DNA from: Chlamydiota bacterium
GTDB lineage: Bacteria > Chlamydiota > Chlamydiia > Chlamydiales > SM23-39
NCBI GenBank assembly: GCA_027449725.1
Contig: DAIDLB010000147.1
Span: forward strand, 1 to 5,560
Reading direction: 5' to 3'
DNA: 5,560 nt
The notes beneath the pieces are model-generated. The model was not told where the DNA came from and ran no database searches. It was given only the letters and a program-made list of their open reading frames with translations. Both the position numbers and the translations under genes were made by a program. Positions 1 through 4,763 of this stretch are shown here, in pieces. Position 1 is the stretch's first letter. Every line of letters starts with the position of its first letter.

Positions 1-196
1 TAGCTTCCTCTTCTTTCTGAAAAACATAATCCGGAAAAGAGACTTCTTTTGCCAACCGATCCCATCGAATCTCCACAGCCTCGGCCACCTGGCGGAAACG
101 CTCCTCGATCGCGACCTTGGGAAGAGTGCAAAACGTATAGAGGCCCGGACATTCCTTCACAGGCTCAATTTTAGATGTTGCCGACAGATTCAGCAT
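1..196 (-). CDS. Unrecognised protein, N-terminal 65 codons only (runs off the window)
   Basis: An ATG at 194-196 opens a frame that stays open to the window edge. It starts MLNLSATSKIEPVKEC and ends in an acidic stretch, QKEEEA. An AGAGGA ribosome binding site lies 7 nt before the ATG, which supports both the start and the gene. No signal peptide, membrane segment or known motif can be seen. Residues 30-50 (EERFRQVAEAVEIRWDRLA) look like an amphipathic helix. The gene begins 75 nt after the pdhC stop in the same direction, so it may be co-transcribed unless the hairpin block between them stops transcription. In Chlamydia glycogen phosphorylase follows pdhC, as I recall, but this N terminus does not resemble that enzyme. 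I do not recognise the family and assign no function. The gene being real is fairly likely. Confidence 0.6.
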   Translation of the reverse strand, partial: MLNLSATSKIEPVKECPGLYTFCTLPKVAIEERFRQVAEAVEIRWDRLAKEVSFPDYVFQKEEEA

Positions 197-217
197 CGCG
201 AATTCCTCTTGAAAAAA

Positions 218-263
218 CGGGGTTTCCAAAGGGCTCGCCCTTTGGCGGGGTTTGGGGCGGAGC
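218..263. repeat. GC-rich repeat block with 9-bp perfect hairpin after pdhC
   Basis: Bases 226-245 form a perfect inverted repeat: CCAAAGGGC, two central bases, then GCCCTTTGG. It is flanked by G-rich runs on the plus strand (GGGG at 219-222, 247-250 and 254-257) and by GGCGGAGCC at 257-265. The block begins 9 nt after the pdhC stop on the minus strand. Downstream in that direction a run of six T (212-217) follows the hairpin after 8 nt. This is similar to an intrinsic terminator, but the gap between stem and T-run is too long for the textbook form. Its make-up resembles dispersed GC-rich intergenic repeats seen at gene ends in many bacterial genomes; that part is memory, not a search. It could end pdhABC transcription or shield its 3' end from exonucleases. 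Confidence 0.5.
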
Positions 264-271
264 CTCAATTC

Positions 272-1558
272 TTAGACAATCAGCATCGCCGGGCCTTCCA
301 GATATTTCTGGACGGTCTTGAGGAATTTGGCGGCCTCTGCGCCGTCGATGACGCGGTGGTCGGCTGAGAGAGTGAGGATCATCCGCTTGCCGGCCGCGGG
401 CTTGCCGTTTTTAAGGCGGACGCACTCTTCGATACCGCCGACGGCGAGGATAGCAGCTTGGGGTGGATTGATGATCGCGGCGAATTCGGTGACGCCGAAC
501 ATCCCGAGGTTGGAGACGGTGAACGAGCCGCCTTTATATTCCTGGGGATCGAGCTTGCCTGCTTTCGCGCGAGCGGCGAGTTCTTTGACCTCCACAGAAA
601 TTTGGCCGAGATTTTTGAAATCGGCATGGCGGACGATGGGCGTGATCAACCCCCCTTCGACGGAGACGGCGACAGAGATATCTATGGTTTTAAAGGAGAT
701 GATCGACTGGTTGACGGAGTTGAAGCCGCTATTGATGACGGGGTGGGTGCGAAGGGCGAGGGCTGACGCTCGGATGACGAAGTCATTGACGCTGAGTTTG
801 ACGTTGGCCTCTTTGAGCTGCTCTCGGATGTAAAAGAGCGGCTCGGCGTCGATCTCTTGTCGGACGTAAAAGTGGGGGATGTAGCTCTTCGACTGCTGGA
901 GGCGCGTCCCGACAGCTTTTCGCATCGGAGAGAGGGGCGTTTCTTCAAAGGTTCCGGGAGGCACCTCGGGAAGATCGCGGCGGCCGAAGGCGACAACCTG
1001 GTCGGGTTGGCCGAGGTCGAGATCGCGGCTCACGACGCGGCCGTGCGGCCCCGTCCCTTTGACGGTGCTGAGGTCGACCCCTTTTTCCCTGGCGAGCTTT
1101 TTAGCGAGGGGAGATGCGGGGTGGCGCGAGACGCTTTCAGTGGGAAATTCGAATTCGTAATCTTCGAGGGGCTGTTCGGGAACAAATGCCGGCTGCTGCA
1201 TCGTGGGCGCGGCTGTCTTCGGCGCGGCTTCTTCTCTCTTTTTTTCCGGGGTTGGGGCTGTTTTCGTCGGCATAGCTACGGAGACTCCTTCGGGTTCATA
1301 CCCTTCAATGCTTTCTTTCGCTGTGGCGGTGAAGATGGCAATCGGCTGGTTGATGACGGCGCCGCCCCCTTCTTTGACGAGAATTTTTTTGAGGTACCCT
1401 TCATCAAGGGCGTTATATTCGACTGTCGCTTTGTCGGTCGCCACTTCGATGAGGAGATCCCCCGCCTCTACTTTGTCCCCTTCTTTCTTATGCCATTTGG
1501 CAATCGTCCCCTCTTCCATCGTTGGAGAAAGTTTTGGCATCGTGACTGTAAACGGCAT
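272..1558 (-). CDS. pdhC: Pyruvate dehydrogenase complex E2, dihydrolipoamide acetyltransferase
   Basis: This 428-aa protein is the core subunit of the cytoplasmic pyruvate dehydrogenase complex. It moves the acetyl group from E1 through its lipoyl arm onto CoA. Residues 1-78 are one biotinyl/lipoyl domain starting MPFTVTMPKLSPTMEEG, with the lipoylated lysine at K43 in ATDKATVEY. A Pro/Ala/Lys-rich flexible linker covers about 92-130. Residues 146-182 (HPASPLAKKLA ... GPHGRVVSRDL) are the peripheral subunit-binding domain. Residues 206-428 are the acyltransferase domain, with the motif DHRVIDG supplying H401 and D405. A single lipoyl domain and about 430 residues are normal for the family. 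The start at 1558 is backed by GAGGAATC just before the ATG and by homologues that begin MPF; the ATG at codon 7 is less likely. It lies 43 nt after pdhB, last of the three operon genes. Confidence 0.96.
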   Translation of the reverse strand: MPFTVTMPKLSPTMEEGTIAKWHKKEGDKVEAGDLLIEVATDKATVEYNALDEGYLKKILVKEGGGAVINQPIAIFTATAKESIEGYEPEGVSVAMPTKTAPTPEKKREEAAPKTAAPTMQQPAFVPEQPLEDYEFEFPTESVSRHPASPLAKKLAREKGVDLSTVKGTGPHGRVVSRDLDLGQPDQVVAFGRRDLPEVPPGTFEETPLSPMRKAVGTRLQQSKSYIPHFYVRQEIDAEPLFYIREQLKEANVKLSVNDFVIRASALALRTHPVINSGFNSVNQSIISFKTIDISVAVSVEGGLITPIVRHADFKNLGQISVEVKELAARAKAGKLDPQEYKGGSFTVSNLGMFGVTEFAAIINPPQAAILAVGGIEECVRLKNGKPAAGKRMILTLSADHRVIDGAEAAKFLKTVQKYLEGPAMLIV

Positions 1559-1601
1559 GATTCCTCGGAAGGTTAAATAGTAGTATGACGAATTTTTAAA
1601 A

Positions 1602-2582
1602 CTAAGACAAGACCCTTTCTAGCGCGGCGAGAATGCGCTCTTTTGTCGGCATCGTCTCCCGCTCGAGAACCTTCGAGTAGGGCAGCGGCGTCTCTTTTTG
1701 ACACACCCGCTCCAGCGGGGCATCGAGGTCGTCGAAGCAATGCTCCATGATTTGAAATCCGATCTCGGCGCAGATGCCGGCAAAAAGATGCCCCTCTTCG
1801 ACAAGGACGCACCGATGCGTCTTGCGCACCGAAGCCGCAATGAGAGCGATATCGAGCGGCTTTACGGTGCGAAGGTCTATCACCTCGACCTGGACGCCCC
1901 TCTTCGCCATCTCTTCCGCCGCCTGCATGCAGAACTTCATCATCCGTGAATAAGAGATCAACGTCACAGCCTTCCCCTCGCGCACCACTTTCGCTTTCCC
2001 GATCTCGATCAGATACTCCCCCTGCGGGATCTCCATCTTGTCGCCGTAGTCGAGCTCGTTTTCAAGAAAAAGGACGGGGTTGTTGAAACGGATTGCAGAT
2101 TTGAGGAGACCTTTCGCATCGTAGGCGTTGCTTGGCGCAACGACAACCCAGCCGGGGAGATTGCCATAAATCGCCTCCACACAGTGAGAGTGCTGCGATG
2201 AGACCTGCGCCGCAGCGCCGTTGCAGCCCCTGAATACGATCGGCACGCTGAACCTGCCGCCCGACATGTAGTACATCTTGCACGCATTTGAGATCAGCTG
2301 GTCTGCCGCAACAAACGAAAAATTCCAGCTCATAAACTCGACGATCGGCCTCAGCCCCGTCATAGCAGCCCCAATCGCCAGCCCAACAAAGCCGTTTTCC
2401 GCAATCGGGGTGTCGATGATCCGCTCGGGCCCCCACTTGGCAAGCATGCCCTTGGTGATCTTGTAAGCGCCATTGTATTCGCCCACCTCTTCGCCCATCA
2501 CAAATACGTTCGGATCGCGGGTCATTTCCTCGTCGATCGCCTGGCGCAGGGCTTCACGGATCTCTACTGTCTGCCGTTCCAT
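1602..2582 (-). CDS. pdhB: Pyruvate dehydrogenase complex E1 component, beta subunit
   Basis: This 326-aa protein pairs with E1 alpha in an alpha2beta2 enzyme that decarboxylates pyruvate with thiamine diphosphate and reductively acetylates the E2 lipoyl group. The N-terminal transketolase pyrimidine-binding domain covers about 1-175. GEEVGEYNGAYKITKG (30-45) carries the glutamate (E31/E32) that activates the cofactor's aminopyrimidine ring. AAAQVSSQHSHCVEAIYGNLPG carries H131, the equivalent of the active-site histidine in other E1 beta subunits. LENELDYG (173-180) is typical. The C-terminal transketolase domain contains VIDLRTVKPLD (234-244). Its length is normal. The start codon shares one base with the pdhA stop (TGATG), so translation is probably coupled; an AAGGAG lies 13 nt upstream inside pdhA. 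A 2-oxoisovalerate E1 beta is the main alternative, made less likely by the sequence style and the operon order. Confidence 0.96.
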   Translation of the reverse strand: MERQTVEIREALRQAIDEEMTRDPNVFVMGEEVGEYNGAYKITKGMLAKWGPERIIDTPIAENGFVGLAIGAAMTGLRPIVEFMSWNFSFVAADQLISNACKMYYMSGGRFSVPIVFRGCNGAAAQVSSQHSHCVEAIYGNLPGWVVVAPSNAYDAKGLLKSAIRFNNPVLFLENELDYGDKMEIPQGEYLIEIGKAKVVREGKAVTLISYSRMMKFCMQAAEEMAKRGVQVEVIDLRTVKPLDIALIAASVRKTHRCVLVEEGHLFAGICAEIGFQIMEHCFDDLDAPLERVCQKETPLPYSKVLERETMPTKERILAALERVLS

Positions 2583-3595
2583 CAGGGTGCAAATACTCCT
2601 TCTTCCAGGTGAATCGGATCGGGCCAGGGGCTCTCTTCAGCGAACTTCATCGCCTCGATGACAATCTCCCTCTCTTCGCGGTCCATCTCCTTGAATTGCT
2701 CTTCGGTCAGCGCTCCCATCTCGATCAGCACGTTCTTTAAAAGCTGGATCGGATCTTTTTCCATCACCTGATGGAGCGCCTCTTTTGTCCGGTAAAGGGC
2801 AGGATCGGAGATCGAATGGCCGCGGAACCGCTCGCAGAGCGCTTCGATCAAAACCGGCTTCGACTCCTGAACCGCGTAGCGGAGCGCATCCTGAAAACCC
2901 GCATAACACGCAAAAAAGTCCATCCCGTCCAGGGTGTAGGACTTCATGTTGTAGCTTTTAGCGAGGTTTTCCGCGATCGGCTTGATCGCCACTGCCCGCT
3001 GTACCGCCGTGCCCATCCCCCACTGGTTATTCTCAACCACGTAAATGCAAGGGAGGTTCCAAAGAGCCGCCAAATTTAAAGACTCGTGCACAGCCCCCTG
3101 CGCGACGGCGCCGTCGCCGAGGAAACAGAAAGAAGCTAGCCCTTTTTGCTTCTTATACTTAATGGTAAACGCCGCACCGGTCGCAATGGGAAGATGTCCG
3201 CCGACAATAGCAAGACCGCCGAGAAGCCGGTCGGTAAAGAGGTGCATCGAGCCGCCTCGCCCTTTGGCGTTTCCGGTCTCTTTGCCATAAAACTCGGCCA
3301 TGATCTCGTTCGGCGTCGCGCCCAAAAGAAGCGCCAGGGCATGGCATCGATAGGTTGTTGTATACCAGTGTCCGGCACCTGCAGCCGCAACGCAGCCGGT
3401 CTGGATCGCCTCCTGTCCCATATACGAATGGTAGAACCCTCCGACCTTCCCCTGTTGATAGGCGGCCTCGCCTCGGATCTCGAGGTTCCGGATGAGAAGC
3501 ATCTTCCTCAGCTGGGCTAGCAAGCCGTCCTTCCCCACTTCCCGGATCACTTTGTCCCGGTCGGCGCGAAAGAAATGGTAAGGGGCATCAACCAT
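2582..3595 (-). CDS. pdhA: Pyruvate dehydrogenase complex E1 component, alpha subunit
   Basis: This 337-aa protein is the thiamine-diphosphate-binding half of E1, which carries out the first, irreversible step from pyruvate to acetyl-CoA. The thiamine diphosphate/Mg motif runs from GDG (160-162) to NN (189-190), about 30 residues apart as in the family. Other landmarks are RGEAAYQQGKVGGFYHSYMG (41-60), the cofactor-contact segment YRCHA (82-86), GRGGSMH (112-118) and the phosphorylation-loop region FRGHSISDPALYRTKE (257-272). The protein ends EEGVFAP. The start MVDAPYHFF at 3595 is preferred: AAAAGG lies 7 nt upstream, and the length matches chlamydial PdhA. The frame stays open to an ATG at 3733, but those 46 extra codons lie in a large inverted repeat and do not look like protein. 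It is first of three operon genes, with a promoter proposed at 3786-3814. Confidence 0.95.
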   Translation of the reverse strand: MVDAPYHFFRADRDKVIREVGKDGLLAQLRKMLLIRNLEIRGEAAYQQGKVGGFYHSYMGQEAIQTGCVAAAGAGHWYTTTYRCHALALLLGATPNEIMAEFYGKETGNAKGRGGSMHLFTDRLLGGLAIVGGHLPIATGAAFTIKYKKQKGLASFCFLGDGAVAQGAVHESLNLAALWNLPCIYVVENNQWGMGTAVQRAVAIKPIAENLAKSYNMKSYTLDGMDFFACYAGFQDALRYAVQESKPVLIEALCERFRGHSISDPALYRTKEALHQVMEKDPIQLLKNVLIEMGALTEEQFKEMDREEREIVIEAMKFAEESPWPDPIHLEEGVFAP

Positions 3596-3602
3596 AATTT
3601 TT

Positions 3603-3608
3603 CCTTTT
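3603..3608 (-). promoter_or_regulatory. Ribosome binding site of pdhA
   Basis: On the minus strand AAAAGG stands 7 nt before the ATG at 3595. It decides the start against the in-frame ATG at 3733, which has no such site. It lies immediately outside the left arm of the large inverted repeat (which begins at 3609). The site would therefore stay single-stranded if the leader RNA folds into the long hairpin. Confidence 0.7.
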
Positions 3609-3775
3609 GAGGGAATTGCAAAGCTCGCTTCGCCGGTCAAAAAAACGATGATTTTGGCCAAGGGTCGTTTTTTCGCGGGACCACATAACCTGATGGGTCT
3701 TAGGGGTCCCGAGAAAAAGCGATCCTTGGCCAAAAGGGCGTTTTTTGACCCCGAAGGGAGTTTTGCAATTTCCTC
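3609..3775. repeat. Large imperfect inverted repeat in the pdhA leader
   Basis: The left arm is 3609-3682 (74 nt) and the right arm 3705-3775 (71 nt), with a 22-nt loop at 3683-3704. Hand alignment of the left arm with the reverse complement of the right gives 61 identical positions, a few substitutions, and length differences of one base at three sites. The longest perfect block is TTTTGGCCAAGG (3652-3663 against 3724-3735). Each arm is also roughly palindromic in itself, centred on TTGGCCAA: 3635-3682 runs from GGTC to GGACC, and 3705-3750 from GGTCCC to GACC. The element lies between the proposed pdhA promoter and the pdhA ribosome binding site, so it would be almost the entire leader RNA. 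It may be a MITE-like mobile repeat, a regulatory leader, an RNase III target, or more than one of these. No transposase or clear target-site duplication is visible. Confidence 0.85.
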
Positions 3776-3785
3776 TTTTCTCTGG

Positions 3786-3814
3786 CATATAGCAAAAACC
3801 TATTTCCATGTCAG
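3786..3814 (-). promoter_or_regulatory. Probable sigma70-type promoter of pdhABC
   Basis: On the minus strand CTGACA (3809-3814, five of six matches to TTGACA) is followed after exactly 17 bp by TATATG (3786-3791, four of six matches to TATAAT). Transcription would start near 3779, a few bases before the right arm of the inverted repeat, leaving a leader of about 185 nt before pdhA. The -35 box overlaps the stop codon of the small lipoprotein gene. The prediction rests on consensus match and position only. Confidence 0.5.
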
Positions 3815-3972
3815 TACGGAGCGCTCCCCCCCATCCCGGGGATAGGGCCGTAATTAGGGACGATATTGGGGTTGTTCGTGACCGGCACGGTCCGATAGTC
3901 CTCCCCGTCTCCATAGACCTGGAAGCAGCCGGACAAGAGCGCTGCAAGAATGAAAAAAACACAGGATTTCAT
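3811..3972 (-). CDS. Small lipoprotein, 53 aa, unknown function
   Basis: The ATG at 3970-3972 opens a 53-codon frame ending in TGA at 3811-3813. The N terminus, MKSCVFFILAALLSGCFQ, is a short lipoprotein signal peptide: one lysine, a hydrophobic core, and the lipobox LSGC with the cysteine at position 16. The mature chain would be 38 residues, lipid-anchored in the cell envelope. It is rich in Pro, Gly, Asn and Tyr (YRTVPVTNNPNIVPNYG), has no second hydrophobic stretch, and is probably unstructured. No strong ribosome binding site precedes the ATG, only a weak TTAAGA. The gene lies upstream of pdhA in the same direction, 215 nt away, with the large inverted repeat between them. I do not know a function. 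The lipobox at exactly the right place makes a chance frame unlikely, but the shortness keeps the confidence moderate. Confidence 0.65.
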   Translation of the reverse strand: MKSCVFFILAALLSGCFQVYGDGEDYRTVPVTNNPNIVPNYGPIPGMGGSAPY

Positions 3973-4027
3973 GGTCTTAACCGATGGAAAGGATACAGGA
4001 TTCGCCCAATTAGTGGAAAGGGAGGTC

Positions 4028-4056
4028 TTGCCACAAAAACAAAATTAGGGTTTGAT
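4028..4056 (+). promoter_or_regulatory. Possible promoter of the exonuclease gene
   Basis: TTGCCA (4028-4033, five of six matches to TTGACA) is followed after 17 bp by TTTGAT (4051-4056, four of six matches to TATAAT). Transcription would begin around 4063, only about 5 nt before the ATG at 4068, which would give an almost leaderless message. That fits the lack of a ribosome binding site in front of the ATG. The -10 box is poor, so this is a weak call. Confidence 0.3.
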
Positions 4057-4067
4057 TGCTCACCATT

Positions 4068-4763
4068 ATGAGAGCCATCTATTACGACACGGAAACGACC
4101 GGCACGAAGCCGGGCAAAGACAGGATCATCGAGCTAGCCGCTTACGACCCGTCTAACGACAAGACCTTTTGCACGCTGATCCATCCCGGCTGTCCCATCC
4201 CGGCAGAATCGACAGCAGTCTGCAATATCACAGACGAGATGGTGAAAAACGCCCCTCCGTTTGCCCAAATCATCGACGACTTCCTCGCCTTTTGCGAGGG
4301 GGACGTCGTCCTGATCGCCCACAACAACGACTCGTTTGACAAACTTTTTATGGAAGACGAGTTCAAGCGCTCGTCCCGCATCCTCCCCTCCTGGCCCTTC
4401 ATCGACACTCTCAAATGGTCGCGCAAATACAGGCCCGACTTACCCCGCCACAGCCTCCAATTTTTACGCGAAGCCTACAAGATTGAAGCGAACCAGGCCC
4501 ACCGGGCACTTGACGACGTTATCATCCTTCACAGAGTCTTCAGCCAGATGATCGACGACCTGGACCTCGCCACCGTAATCCACCTCCTCAGCCAAAAGCA
4601 GGATCTCACCCGGATGCCGTTCGGCAAACACCAGGGAAAAACCCTCTCCGAAGTGCCCCGCGACTATGTCGAGTGGCTCGACACGAGCGGCGCCCTGGAC
4701 AAAAAAGAAAACGCCGAGTTGCGCGGCGCATTTGTAACCCTCGGAATATTGAAAGGTCGATGA
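4068..4763 (+). CDS. DnaQ-family DEDDh 3'-5' exonuclease with C-terminal DUF3820-like domain
   Basis: This 231-aa protein has the fold of the DNA polymerase III epsilon (proofreading) family and should remove 3' nucleotides from DNA or RNA with two metal ions. All DEDDh residues are present: D7 and E9 in YYDTETTG, D91 in AHNNDSFDKLF, and H145 and D150 in QAHRALDDVIILH. Residues 1-165 are the exonuclease domain. Residues 182-230 (RMPFGKHQGKTLSEVPRDYVEWLD) look like a DUF3820 domain, an arrangement also found in chlamydial proteins named DnaQ, as I recall. True proofreading subunit or separate nuclease cannot be decided from sequence. The ATG at 4068 is chosen because MRAIYYDTETTG fits the family's N terminus, but it has no ribosome binding site. 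A TTG at 4056 with AGGG 5 nt before it would add four residues. The stop overlaps the next gene, so the two are probably co-transcribed. Confidence 0.9.
   Translation: MRAIYYDTETTGTKPGKDRIIELAAYDPSNDKTFCTLIHPGCPIPAESTAVCNITDEMVKNAPPFAQIIDDFLAFCEGDVVLIAHNNDSFDKLFMEDEFKRSSRILPSWPFIDTLKWSRKYRPDLPRHSLQFLREAYKIEANQAHRALDDVIILHRVFSQMIDDLDLATVIHLLSQKQDLTRMPFGKHQGKTLSEVPRDYVEWLDTSGALDKKENAELRGAFVTLGILKGR

Noticed and set aside
219..257. G-quadruplex in the G-rich block after pdhC
   Set aside because: Only three GGGG runs are present, and the first is 24 bases from the next with the hairpin between; the hairpin explains the block better.
857..1576. 239-codon plus-strand frame opposite pdhC
   Set aside because: It is the antisense shadow of a certain gene, with Phe/Arg/Gly-rich composition and no domain.
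3596..3733. 46-codon N-terminal extension of pdhA from the ATG at 3733
   Set aside because: It lies in the large inverted repeat, has no ribosome binding site, and would make the protein longer than its relatives; the start at 3595 has a good site.
3648..3845. 65-codon plus-strand frame in the intergenic region
   Set aside because: It is a translation of the inverted repeat; its start resembles the false pdhA extension because the arms are complementary.
3588..3962. 124-codon minus-strand frame across the lipoprotein gene and inverted repeat
   Set aside because: It is out of frame with both the lipoprotein and pdhA, runs through the repeat and has no supporting start signal.
3808..4071. 87-codon plus-strand frame opposite the small lipoprotein
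   Set aside because: It has no ribosome binding site or recognisable motif, while the opposite strand has a convincing lipobox.
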